In this document: positions 17,932 to 26,449 of the stretch, in pieces
Layout: every line of letters starts with the position of its first letter
Numbering within the stretch: position 1 is the stretch's first letter
Assembly: GCA_017535325.1 (NCBI GenBank)
Contig: JAFXUC010000024.1
Location: 1-64,000, forward strand
Source: Bacteroidales bacterium
GTDB lineage: Bacteria > Bacteroidota > Bacteroidia > Bacteroidales > UBA3824
Direction: 5' to 3'
DNA: 64,000 nucleotides
Made by a program: the position numbers and the translations under genes
The notes under the pieces: model-generated
Database searches by the model: none
What the model was told of the DNA's origin: nothing
What the model saw: only the letters and a program-made list of their open reading frames with translations

Positions 17932-18489
17932 TTAAGCCAGTTTCACCTTATAATTATGTTCAAATTTGCCTCTTGAAATGTTGGCAATTTTGTTTTTAAT
18001 AAGTTTTCTGCGCAACGCACCCACCTTGTCGGTAAAAAGTATGCCTTCAAGATGGTCATATTCGTGCTGAACAACTCTCGATGCAGCACCTGTCAAAGTT
18101 TCTTCTTTTTCGTTGAAATTTTCGTCCAAGTATTTGATTTTAACACCGTCTTGTCTTACGACATTTTCGTGAAGACCCGGCACCGAAAGGCAGCCCTCTT
18201 CGTAAGAACAATTATTTCCGAAAACTTCAACAATTTCAGGATTTATGAAAACACGTTTGAAAGTTTTTGTGAAAACATCATTGTCGTCGTCTGTCATCGG
18301 AGCGGCGTCAACCACAAAAAGACGGATTGAATGTCCAACCTGAGGAGCAGCCAAACCCACACCGTCAGACTTATACATAGTTTCAAACATATCATCAATC
18401 AATGCTTTGAGTTCGGGATAATCCCTTGTTACAGTTTCGGCTTTTTTTCTTAAAACCGCAGTTCCAATTATACTTATAGGTAATATCAT
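17932..18489 (-). CDS. def: Peptide deformylase
   Basis: 185 residues with all three family motifs: GVGLAAPQVG (43-52), EEGCLSVPG (97-105, metal ligand C100) and QHEYDHLEG (141-149, ligands H142 and H146, catalytic E143). It removes the formyl group from nascent proteins. It follows ruvX by 20 bp in the same direction. Complete and ordinary. Confidence 0.96.
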   Translation of the reverse strand: MILPISIIGTAVLRKKAETVTRDYPELKALIDDMFETMYKSDGVGLAAPQVGHSIRLFVVDAAPMTDDDNDVFTKTFKRVFINPEIVEVFGNNCSYEEGCLSVPGLHENVVRQDGVKIKYLDENFNEKEETLTGAASRVVQHEYDHLEGILFTDKVGALRRKLIKNKIANISRGKFEHNYKVKLA

Positions 18490-18509
18490 TTTTTTTATTT
18501 TTTACTTTT

Positions 18510-18932
18510 TTAGTTTGCGCCGTTTTCATCAATCCAACCTTGCAAAATCAATGCCGCTGCCATTCTGTCAGTATTTCCTTTTGTTTGACGGAATTTTCTG
18601 CCAAAACCACCTGCCAACATGACAGAGACAGCCTCTTTTGAAGTGTATTCTTCGTTATAAAACACAAGGGGAATGTCCGGAAAAAGTTTTTTCAAGTTGT
18701 CAGTAAACAAAATTATTTGCTTGACAATCGGATTTACCATGTCTTTTTGCGGATTTTCGGGATAGCCGACAATGATTTTTTCGACTTTTTCCTTTACCAA
18801 ATACTCCTTCAAAAACGGCGTAAGATGCGTTGTGTCAACAGTTTGTAGCGGAGATACAATAATTTTTGAGGGGTCGGTAACAGCCAATCCCGTACGCCTT
18901 AATCCGTAATCTATTGCCAACAAACGCGCCAT
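18510..18932 (-). CDS. ruvX: RuvX / YqgF family Holliday junction resolvase-like nuclease
   Basis: 140 residues from the ATG at 18932. A longer in-frame extension upstream encodes a hydrophobic stretch unlike the family, so I chose the start giving MARLLAIDYGLRRTG. The RNase H-like fold shows the first acidic residue at D8 in AIDYG, the second Glu in YNEEYTS and the last Asp in TDRMAAALIL. The family functions in 16S rRNA 5' maturation and possibly recombination. It is the first gene of the ruvX-def-BI-1 cluster. Confidence 0.92.
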   Translation of the reverse strand: MARLLAIDYGLRRTGLAVTDPSKIIVSPLQTVDTTHLTPFLKEYLVKEKVEKIIVGYPENPQKDMVNPIVKQIILFTDNLKKLFPDIPLVFYNEEYTSKEAVSVMLAGGFGRKFRQTKGNTDRMAAALILQGWIDENGAN

Positions 18933-19000
18933 AACAACTGCAAAATTACAATTTTTTTTTATAACGTGAAACAAAAAAAAGCAAAAAAATATCAATAAAA

Positions 19001-19030
19001 AAAAAGAGCCGCAAAACTCATTGCGGCTCT
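19001..19030 (-). terminator. Terminator at the end of the polysaccharide locus
   Basis: AGAGCCGCAA (19005-19014) pairs with TTGCGGCTCT (19021-19030). On the minus strand the stem is followed by a run of ten T. It ends the SusC/SusD-GH30-GH30-GH35 transcript 9 bp after the last stop. Confidence 0.85.
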
Positions 19031-19038
19031 AATCGTTT

Positions 19039-21354
19039 CTACTTTTTAAACTCCCCTTCCTTGATATAAACCTTATAATCTTTCATTAAGCCCGGATTGC
19101 CTTTTTCCTGACGCGGAATTATCCGGATTGATTTTAATGTCTCTGTTTTGCCCATGTCAATAACCACCGCGTGCGGGAACGAAACGTTGTCAACAGTCTG
19201 CCAATAAGTTGACTCCTGCAAATCGTAAAGTTTGTCAGCCGTGTACTCGCCCGAACGCGTTTCTTCGCTGTCAGCATAAACCACTTTCCAATCTTTTCGG
19301 TTGATAAGTTTACCTTTTTTGTCGTAAACGTCCAACTCCGCAAACGAGGTTATGTTGTCGCCGCTAAAATTATTCAACGCCTCAACACACAAATAACGTC
19401 CGCTGACAGGTTTCTCAAAATCAATGATTTGCGGCGAAGCAACGTTTTGAAGCGTACCCGAAAGCACCGGCTGCTCTTTTGAAAGGTCAAGTTTTTCGCC
19501 GTCTTTTCTGTGCGTCTGAGGAACACTTACGCGCAAGAGGTCAAGTATCGGCTTGTCAAGACCTTTAACAACCGGATTTTCAGGCGAGAGTATGTCCAAA
19601 ACGATAATCTCGTTTTCGCCAGCCTTCAACCAGCAGCCCGGCATATAAAGAGTCTGCTGAGGACCGATTTCCCAAATCCTGCCCAAAGCATGACCGTTGA
19701 CCCAGACAAAACCTTTGCCCCACGTAGAAAAATCCAAAAACGTATCTTCCGGCTTGTCAACCTTGAAAACGCCTTTATAATAAGCAGGCATTTCGGTTTT
19801 TGTCAGAGCCGAATATTTTTTGTTTGCCGCAAAAGCGTAATCCAAAGGCAAAGAATAAACTTTCCAGTTTTTCAACTCCACGCCGTCTGCCGAAACCGAC
19901 TTCGTAATGCCTTTGCGGTCGTGAATCGACTTGTCAAAATTTACCCTGCCCAAAGCCTCAACGTAAATGTCAAGAACGCAGCCTTTTTTCAAGTTTCTGT
20001 CCAAAGAGAACGAAAACTCGCCTTTTCTGCGGTCAAGTTCAGCGATTTTTTCTCCGTCAGCAAAAACCAACGCAAAATCGTGAACCTCGTCAATCTTGAT
20101 TTTTGTGCCTTTTTTGAGTTTGTCTTCAAGCGTGGTGCGGTAAAGAATCGACCCCCAGCCCTGATTGAATTTTTCCATCGGCTTAATGTTTTCCGACTCA
20201 ACAGCCGCAGGAAGGTTTTCAAAAACCGGCGCGTATTCCGTCAGCGTAAATTCAGGTATGCTGACCGCTTTTATCTGCGCAGGAATTTCTGCAAGTTGCT
20301 CACCCTCAGAGAGATGTTTTGACATCATTTCTCTCAGCAAAGTATATTTCGGTGTTACCTGACCGTTTTCAGAAACCGGCGCGTCATAATCGTAAGACGA
20401 ACACATCGCACTGTAAGCGGGATTGTTGGCTCCGCCCCAAAAACCGAACGTCGTGCCGCCGTGTGTCATATAAAGGCTGAACGAAATGTTCTTTTCAATC
20501 ATCTCTTCAAGTCCGCTAACCATAACATCGGCAGGACGAGTCTCGTGCGGTCTGCCCCAATGGTCAAACCAGCCGCTCCAAAACTCGCTGCACATCAAAG
20601 GCGTATTCGGACGGAGTTCTTTCAACTTCTTAAACTGCGCGTCAATGTCGCTGCCCGTGCCGAAATTAACCGTCCAAAGCAAATCGTCAAGAGCATTGTT
20701 GGTAAAATTGCTGCTCCAATCGCACTGAAACAAAGGCACTTTGTCAAAGCCTGATTTTTTAACAATGTCGCGTATTGCGCTAATATAAGGTTTGTCGGTG
20801 CCGTAACTTCCGTACTCGTTTTCAACCTGAACCATGATAATATTGCCGCCGTTAGTAATCTGCAAAGGCGAAAGTTGTTCGCCGACTTTCGCCATGAATT
20901 TTTCAACATGACTCATATAATCGGCATCAAGAGTGCGCAATTTTATGCTGTCGTTTTTCAAGAGCCACCACGGAAGTCCGCCCATCTCCCACTCCGCGCA
21001 AACGTACGGACCCGGACGGACAATAATATACATTCCGTTTTTCTGCGCCAAACGGCAAAATTCAGCGATGTCCTTGTCGCCCGAAAAATCGAATTTGCCT
21101 TCTTCCATTTCATGGTAATTCCAGAAAATATAAATACATAGTGTATTCATACCCAAGGCTTTACAGAGTTGAATACGGTTTTCCCAATACTCTTTCGGAA
21201 TACGGGAATAATGAATTTCAGCGGCTTTAACAAGAAAAGGTTTGCCGTTTAGTAAAAAGGTCTTGTCCCCGACAGAAAAACTGCCCGTCTGAGGCTTTTG
21301 ACCACAACTTGCAATTAGCAAGGCAGCGAAAAACATTAAAATTAATCTTTTCAT
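19039..21354 (-). CDS. GH35 beta-galactosidase lipoprotein
   Basis: 771 residues from the ATG at 21354, which begins a lipoprotein signal (MKRLILMFFAALLIASC, lipid Cys17); an upstream extension of 18 residues is not needed. The GH35 catalytic motifs are QVENEYGSYG with acid/base E180 and MCSEFWSGWFDHWG with nucleophile E257. Beta-sandwich domains follow (HALGRIWEIGPQQTLYMPG). The last 140 residues look like an F5/8-type (discoidin) carbohydrate-binding domain. It probably removes terminal beta-galactose at the cell surface or in the periplasm. It is the last gene of the operon. Confidence 0.93.
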   Translation of the reverse strand: MKRLILMFFAALLIASCGQKPQTGSFSVGDKTFLLNGKPFLVKAAEIHYSRIPKEYWENRIQLCKALGMNTLCIYIFWNYHEMEEGKFDFSGDKDIAEFCRLAQKNGMYIIVRPGPYVCAEWEMGGLPWWLLKNDSIKLRTLDADYMSHVEKFMAKVGEQLSPLQITNGGNIIMVQVENEYGSYGTDKPYISAIRDIVKKSGFDKVPLFQCDWSSNFTNNALDDLLWTVNFGTGSDIDAQFKKLKELRPNTPLMCSEFWSGWFDHWGRPHETRPADVMVSGLEEMIEKNISFSLYMTHGGTTFGFWGGANNPAYSAMCSSYDYDAPVSENGQVTPKYTLLREMMSKHLSEGEQLAEIPAQIKAVSIPEFTLTEYAPVFENLPAAVESENIKPMEKFNQGWGSILYRTTLEDKLKKGTKIKIDEVHDFALVFADGEKIAELDRRKGEFSFSLDRNLKKGCVLDIYVEALGRVNFDKSIHDRKGITKSVSADGVELKNWKVYSLPLDYAFAANKKYSALTKTEMPAYYKGVFKVDKPEDTFLDFSTWGKGFVWVNGHALGRIWEIGPQQTLYMPGCWLKAGENEIIVLDILSPENPVVKGLDKPILDLLRVSVPQTHRKDGEKLDLSKEQPVLSGTLQNVASPQIIDFEKPVSGRYLCVEALNNFSGDNITSFAELDVYDKKGKLINRKDWKVVYADSEETRSGEYTADKLYDLQESTYWQTVDNVSFPHAVVIDMGKTETLKSIRIIPRQEKGNPGLMKDYKVYIKEGEFKK

Positions 21355-21383
21355 TCTTTTTAGTTTAGTTTTTTGAAGATGTT

Positions 21384-21437
21384 GTTCTTTTTTATAAAAA
21401 AGAACCAAAAAATTTTTATGTTCGCGCTTTTCGCGCG
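21384..21437 (-). repeat. Intergenic two-hairpin element, copy 1
   Basis: GTTCTTTTTT and AAAAAAGAAC form a perfect 22-bp palindrome (21384-21405). An AAAATTTTTATGTTCG segment and the hairpin CGCGCTTTTCGCGCG (21423-21437) follow. A matching element sits before SusD at 26346-26446. Both lie just upstream of a minus-strand start codon within the same operon. Confidence 0.7.
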
Positions 21438-21440
21438 GAG

Positions 21441-22934
21441 TTAGGGCAGAGAGGTAAACACAATAGTTACAACACTTTTAGCCGGAATTTTGGCAATATT
21501 TTTAACCTCAGGCTGCCGTTTTAATTTGTTTCCCGAAAAATCGTTTGTTAAATAAACTTCCGAAATTTTTTGCGGAAATTTTACTGACTCGTCCTTGTCG
21601 GAATAGTTGATAATTACTGCAACAAGTTTGCCGTCAGCATTTTTAAACGCACTTGCCATCAATCTAGTCGGACTCTCGCCGGAGGATAATTTTATAGAGA
21701 CACGCTTTGCGCCCGGACGGACAAAACGGCTGTAATTGCCCAACGTCCAAAGCAGACGGCTGTCAAAAAGTTTTCCGCTGATGACGGTTTCTTCGCCGAA
21801 CTCCTGCAAAAGGCCGTCTTTGTAATTCTCGCCGATTGCCCGCCACCACTGCCACGAAGAAGCGTTTGCCAAAACCAAATCATAATGAATGCACCGCGCA
21901 ACATACAAAGCCGTTTTCATCGTCGTGTCAAAACCGTGTCCGAAACCGATTTCCTCATCGTTGCCCATAATGCACTGCTCTGTCATCCAAAACTTTACGC
22001 CGAATTTATCCAAAGTGTCATGAAGGTTTTGCCTCATCGACCGCAAAAAATCAAGCGGCGTGTTTGTCCAATAACCGTGTCCGGCAATAAGTTTGTCAAC
22101 ATGTTTCAAGCCGAGAACGTTAGACGCGGAATCCTCATTAAAAAGCGTCTGAATCACAAAACCCCTGTCGCTTTCGGTCTGGTGTGTGCTGACCATTGCG
22201 CGGTAGTCGGAAGACTCGTTGACAAGAATTTTGGTGTCAAGATTTTTTGCCGTAAGCGAGGAATCCAAGACGCGGGTAATTTTTGCGACTTCGGCATTTG
22301 TTGCGGGAGTGCCTTCTTGTTTCGGTCCTAACCAGTTCCAATGACCGTCAGGCTCGTTGACCGGACAAATGTACGAAATTTTTATGCCGTGTTTTTCTTT
22401 TAGACCTTTAACCGATTCCGCCATAAAATCCGCAAACTTGCCGTAACAATCAGCCTTCAAATTGAAAGTGCCGCCGCGTCCGGTATTCGTTGCAAGTCCG
22501 TTTTGCGTAAAATTTATAGGCGGAGAGTTCAAAAAAGCGATGAAAGTCTTTACGCCGCGCTTTTGAGCCTCTTTCATAAACTCAACCTGCGCACCCTGCT
22601 TTGAAAAATCCCACTCCCCGTCAGGCTTTAAGAAACATTCAGTCCGCGTAAAAGGCTGTATTTGAGCGTTTTCGCCCTGATACGCACTGCCCGCGCCAAG
22701 GTTGAAACGCCAGATACTGAGGCCGATTCCCTTGTCTTTTGAAAACAGCAAATCGGCGGCTTTTTGTACGGTTTCTTCTTGCCAAGAGTCCGTGGTCTGA
22801 ATCGTCCACGCATCAGAAGCCCCGAAACCGTCAACCGTCTGAAAAGTCTGGTTTTCATCGATTTCGGCACTCTGCGTGTACTTTTCAGCACAACCCGTCA
22901 AAAGCAAAGAAAATATTAAGAGATGTCTTTTCAT
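21441..22934 (-). CDS. GH30 family glycoside hydrolase, lipoprotein
   Basis: 497 residues. Lipoprotein signal MKRHLLIFSLLLTGC with lipid Cys15. A GH30 TIM barrel begins at TVDGFGASDAW; the acid/base is E194 in CPVNEPDGHW and the nucleophile is E319 in WMTEQCIMG. The C-terminal beta domain (IPAKSVVTIVF) is typical. GH30 covers endo-beta-1,6-galactanases and beta-1,6-glucanases, among others. Together with GH35 in the same operon, endo-beta-1,6-galactanase is the best guess. It is about 36% similar by eye in many blocks to the adjacent GH30 at 23007, suggesting an old duplication. Confidence 0.88.
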   Translation of the reverse strand: MKRHLLIFSLLLTGCAEKYTQSAEIDENQTFQTVDGFGASDAWTIQTTDSWQEETVQKAADLLFSKDKGIGLSIWRFNLGAGSAYQGENAQIQPFTRTECFLKPDGEWDFSKQGAQVEFMKEAQKRGVKTFIAFLNSPPINFTQNGLATNTGRGGTFNLKADCYGKFADFMAESVKGLKEKHGIKISYICPVNEPDGHWNWLGPKQEGTPATNAEVAKITRVLDSSLTAKNLDTKILVNESSDYRAMVSTHQTESDRGFVIQTLFNEDSASNVLGLKHVDKLIAGHGYWTNTPLDFLRSMRQNLHDTLDKFGVKFWMTEQCIMGNDEEIGFGHGFDTTMKTALYVARCIHYDLVLANASSWQWWRAIGENYKDGLLQEFGEETVISGKLFDSRLLWTLGNYSRFVRPGAKRVSIKLSSGESPTRLMASAFKNADGKLVAVIINYSDKDESVKFPQKISEVYLTNDFSGNKLKRQPEVKNIAKIPAKSVVTIVFTSLP

Positions 22935-22952
22935 AATAACGATTTTTTATTA

Positions 22953-22994
22953 ACCCCGCACATAACACAGCCAAAACTGCATTACATGCGGGGT
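22953..22994 (-). terminator. Hairpin between the two GH30 genes
   Basis: ACCCCGCA (22953-22960) pairs with TGCGGGGT (22987-22994). On the minus strand an A/T-rich stretch follows without a clean U-run, so this is more likely an mRNA-stabilising or attenuating hairpin than a full terminator. Confidence 0.5.
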
Positions 22995-23006
22995 ATACGC
23001 GGAAAA

Positions 23007-24674
23007 CTACTTACAATAAACAATTGTCGTAACAGATTTTGCGGGAACAACGATGTTGCCGTCGCTCATGTTTGTACGTTCAAGTCTTTTGTCCTTGTCG
23101 GTAACAAAACGCAAAAACTTGGTGTTGCCAGAAAATCCGCTGACCGAAGGATTTACCCTGAGTTTCTGGTCGGTAAGATTTGTATAAACCGCCACTAATG
23201 TATTACCGTCTTCTGACAAAAATGCCGAACCGAAAAACGACCTGTCCAAACCGCAGTCCATTTCAACACGTCTGAAACCCGGACGCACAAAACGGCTGTA
23301 ATTGCCCAAAACGTAGAGATTGACGTTTGCAGCCCAGTTGCCGCCGGTTGTAACGTCTGAATAGTCGTCAGCATAATCGGCAACGTTGCCGCCAAGTTTT
23401 ATGAGGTAAAACCTGTTTTTCTGACTCCAACGCTCCTGTCCCCAGACCGTCCAATAACACCATGAAGAAACGTTTGCCCAAACCAAATCCGAATAAATCA
23501 CTCTTGAGAGATAAAGCGCGTTGTCCATGTAGGTTGCCCCGTCAAGACCCGGATAATTGTCCGTTGCGGGATAGTCGTCAAGCATCGACCATTCGGTCTG
23601 CCAAAGTCCGATACCGTTGCTCTGAGCCTCGTTGTAAGCGTTTGAACGGATTTTTCTAAGGTCTGTCCAGTTGCGGTCTTCCCAGTAGGAATGTGCGCCG
23701 ACAACTTTGTGAACGTGGCTCAAATCCTTTACCGAATTTTCACCGCTGCCAAAAAATTCCGAAATCTGGTTTGCCCTGCCGTTATAAGTGTTGGAATAAG
23801 TTGCAGACCATTTTGCCGCTTCGGGTATGACGATTTGCGTGGTTTGAGAGCCGAGTTTTTCGTCAAGCAGTCTTACGAGTTTAGCAATTTCTGAATTTTG
23901 CCAGCCGCTGCCCTCCTGTCCGCCGTCCCAGTTGTACTGAGGCTCGTTTACCGGCGAAATATAGTCAATCGGAATGCCGCTTTCGGTAAAGTGTTTTGAA
24001 ACCTCTGCCATATATCCGGCGAATTTTTCGTAACCCTCGTCTTCGAGGTTTGCTTTGTCGCCGCTGTTAGAAAACGCTTTGCCGTTTTTAGTCCAGAAAA
24101 CGAGCGGAGAATTTGAAAAAAGCAGCATTTTTTCAACGCCGTATTTTTTTGCCTCGGTCATAAAATACTGCTGACCTTTGCATTTTGTCCAGTCATAAGT
24201 TACGCCGTCATTTGCAAGATAACATTCTGCCCTGCGTGTAACGTCTTCAAGATCTGAGGCTTCGCCCTGCTCTGCACTCCCCGCCCCGAGGTTGACCCTC
24301 CACATCGAAAGTCCGATGCCCGACAACTGACCGTCCAAGGTTGTGTCCTGCGAGAAAAGCAGTTTTGCCATAGAGGATTTTGCCGCATACTTTGTGCCGA
24401 CATATTCGCCGAGCCAGCAGTCCGACGCGCCGAAACCTTCCATCGTCTGATAAACAGTCGCGGCGTTTACCGTAACGGAAATTTCATCGTCAGCACGCTC
24501 GTCAGAAGTGTTGACAACCTTCCAAGCGGAAGGCGTTCCTTCTTCGCCGCCGGGATTATTAGGATCTTGTGTCTGACCCGTATTAGATTGGTCAGGCTTG
24601 ACATCTTCATGGCTGCAAGAAGCCATGAAAGATGAAGCCGTCGCAACTAACAAGATTAAAGATAATTTTCTCAT
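23007..24674 (-). CDS. GH30 family glycoside hydrolase, second copy, lipoprotein
   Basis: 555 residues with lipoprotein signal and lipid Cys20 (SSFMASC), then a 50-residue Gly/Asn/Pro/Thr/Asp-rich surface linker. The barrel opens with TMEGFGASDCW. Acid/base E244 lies in YISPVNEPQYNW and nucleophile E361 in LWQTEWSML. The long linker suggests display on the outer face of the outer membrane, so this copy is the likely surface endo-enzyme, with 21441-22934 as a second enzyme of related specificity. The SusD gene ends 17 bp upstream, so both belong to one transcript. Confidence 0.88.
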   Translation of the reverse strand: MRKLSLILLVATASSFMASCSHEDVKPDQSNTGQTQDPNNPGGEEGTPSAWKVVNTSDERADDEISVTVNAATVYQTMEGFGASDCWLGEYVGTKYAAKSSMAKLLFSQDTTLDGQLSGIGLSMWRVNLGAGSAEQGEASDLEDVTRRAECYLANDGVTYDWTKCKGQQYFMTEAKKYGVEKMLLFSNSPLVFWTKNGKAFSNSGDKANLEDEGYEKFAGYMAEVSKHFTESGIPIDYISPVNEPQYNWDGGQEGSGWQNSEIAKLVRLLDEKLGSQTTQIVIPEAAKWSATYSNTYNGRANQISEFFGSGENSVKDLSHVHKVVGAHSYWEDRNWTDLRKIRSNAYNEAQSNGIGLWQTEWSMLDDYPATDNYPGLDGATYMDNALYLSRVIYSDLVWANVSSWCYWTVWGQERWSQKNRFYLIKLGGNVADYADDYSDVTTGGNWAANVNLYVLGNYSRFVRPGFRRVEMDCGLDRSFFGSAFLSEDGNTLVAVYTNLTDQKLRVNPSVSGFSGNTKFLRFVTDKDKRLERTNMSDGNIVVPAKSVTTIVYCK

Positions 24675-24691
24675 GGGTTAACCCTCAATTT

Positions 24692-26323
24692 TTAATAGCC
24701 CGGATTCTGCTCCAACATGCCGTTTGACTGAACAACCTCCGCACTCGGAATCGGGAAAAGCAAATCTCTGTTCTCGTTGAAATCCTTGCCTTCGTCCTGA
24801 GGCTCTTTCTCATTTGTAGTTTCAAACTCGTCGGTTGAAACCTGAGTGTTGTATATCACCCAAGAGCCGTTGGGTCCGAAAAGGTTGCAAGCCATTTTTT
24901 TACCGTTGTCGTCTGTCCAGCGGCGGATGTCGTAAAGACGGTTGCCTTCCCAAGCGAGTTCAAGACGGCGTTCCTTGCGGATTGCGTCTCTCAAAGCAGT
25001 ACCCGTTGCAGTAACGTCAGAGAGGTTTACACGGGAGCGTACAGCGTTCAAATAAGTCTGAGCGTCGCCGTCTTTGCCGAGTTGATTCTTAACCTCGGCA
25101 GCCATCAAAAGTACGTCAGCATAACGCAAAAGTCTGTAATTCAACTCGATATGAGCAGCGTCATAGTTGCCTTCGATACGGTCAGCCTGCGCAATGTAAA
25201 GTTTTGCGTTTACGCGGCCGCTTTTGTGTTTGCTCGGAAGCACAGGATATTTGCCTTTTACGGTTACTTCTTCGCCGTCGGCATTTTTCTCTTTGTATTC
25301 AAACTGCTCCATGTCTGTCTCGTGAGGAACAGCCGTTGCTCCGTGTTTGAGAATCGTGTAGAACAGTCTGATGTCGTCGCCTTCTGCAATATAAGCGTTT
25401 TCGAGGTCAGACGAAGGTCCGCCCCACGACCAGCCGCTGTCATCACGGCTGCCCGCTACGACGGAAATTCTTTCGCCGACATTATATGTAATATCCCCTG
25501 ATGTTTGAATTTCAAAAACGCCTTCTATTCCGTTGTTATTATGCATATCCCATACTTTCGAGAAATCTTTCTCCAAAGCGTATTCACCGCTGCCGATTAC
25601 CTTGTCGAGATAAGTTTCAGCCTCAGTGTATTTTTCCTGATAAAGATAAGTCTTTGCAAGCATAGCCATCGCAGCACCTTTGGTGGCGCGTCCGAGTTCG
25701 CCGTTTTTAACTGTTTCGCTGCGGGTGGGCAGAGCGTCGATTGACTCCAAAAAGTCTTTTTCAATCTGAGCATAAGACTCCTGCAAAGTAGCGCGTCTGA
25801 TGCTCTTTGCATCCTCAGGCGTTGCCATGGTAAGAACCAAAGGCACACCGCCGAAATTTCTCACGAGTTCAAAATACTGATAACCGCGGATAAATTTTGC
25901 CTCGGCAATCATACGGTTTTTCTTGTCCTCGCTGATTGAAGTTACTTTCGGAACGTATTCCAAAACCGTATTGCAATAGTGAATGCCTTTATAACGATAC
26001 TGCCAAAAGTTAGCCAATGTACCGCTCGTGGTTTTGCCTTGATAAAGTACAAGGTCGTTGTAACCGTCCTGACCTTGGGTCGTATTGTTCATCCAACCGT
26101 CGTCAGTACACATGTCAGCAAGAATATAAGTGTTGTAAATCTGCCACCAGTCGTCAAAAGCCAAAGTCTGATAACAGCCGTAAACCTGTGCCAAACACTC
26201 CTGCTCGTTGTTGAAATAATTATCCAAAACCTGAGTTCCTTTAACGTCCTGCGTTAAAAAATCGTCAGTGCAGCCGCTCAACGCAACAGCCGCTATTATG
26301 CTGTATTTTAATAATCTTCTCAT
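24692..26323 (-). CDS. SusD/RagB family nutrient-binding lipoprotein
   Basis: 543 residues; lipoprotein signal MRRLLKYSIIAAVALSGC. The helical TPR-like fold of SusD is shown by TLQESYAQIEKDFLESIDALP, GAAMAMLAKTYLYQEKYTEA and the C-terminal RKERRLELAWEGNRLYDIRRW, followed by LFPIPSAEVVQSNGMLEQNPGY, which is the standard SusD ending. It binds glycan on the surface and acts as the lid of the SusC channel encoded upstream. Confidence 0.95.
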   Translation of the reverse strand: MRRLLKYSIIAAVALSGCTDDFLTQDVKGTQVLDNYFNNEQECLAQVYGCYQTLAFDDWWQIYNTYILADMCTDDGWMNNTTQGQDGYNDLVLYQGKTTSGTLANFWQYRYKGIHYCNTVLEYVPKVTSISEDKKNRMIAEAKFIRGYQYFELVRNFGGVPLVLTMATPEDAKSIRRATLQESYAQIEKDFLESIDALPTRSETVKNGELGRATKGAAMAMLAKTYLYQEKYTEAETYLDKVIGSGEYALEKDFSKVWDMHNNNGIEGVFEIQTSGDITYNVGERISVVAGSRDDSGWSWGGPSSDLENAYIAEGDDIRLFYTILKHGATAVPHETDMEQFEYKEKNADGEEVTVKGKYPVLPSKHKSGRVNAKLYIAQADRIEGNYDAAHIELNYRLLRYADVLLMAAEVKNQLGKDGDAQTYLNAVRSRVNLSDVTATGTALRDAIRKERRLELAWEGNRLYDIRRWTDDNGKKMACNLFGPNGSWVIYNTQVSTDEFETTNEKEPQDEGKDFNENRDLLFPIPSAEVVQSNGMLEQNPGY

Positions 26324-26345
26324 AATTATAATTTTAATTTTTTTT

Positions 26346-26446
26346 GTTCCCTTTTAAAAAAGGGAACCGGAAAATTTTTATGTTCGTCTCGCTTCGCTCG
26401 ACGGATGTCAGCACTGTACAGCCCTGACATCCGCGCGAAAAGCGCG
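26346..26446 (-). repeat. Multi-hairpin region between SusC and SusD genes, includes two-hairpin element copy 2
   Basis: GTTCCCTTTT/AAAAGGGAAC (26346-26367), a CGTC/GACG hairpin (26385-26403), CGGATGTCAG/CTGACATCCG (26402-26433) and CGCG...GCGCG (26432-26446) follow one another over 100 bp. The first hairpin plus AAAATTTTTATGTTCG matches the element at 21384-21437. They may slow decay or transcription so that SusC and SusD levels differ. Confidence 0.7.
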
Positions 26447-26449
26447 TTT

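Noticed and set aside
19510..20322. A 270-residue + strand frame across the GH35 gene
   Set aside because: It is the shadow of the well-supported beta-galactosidase frame on the minus strand.
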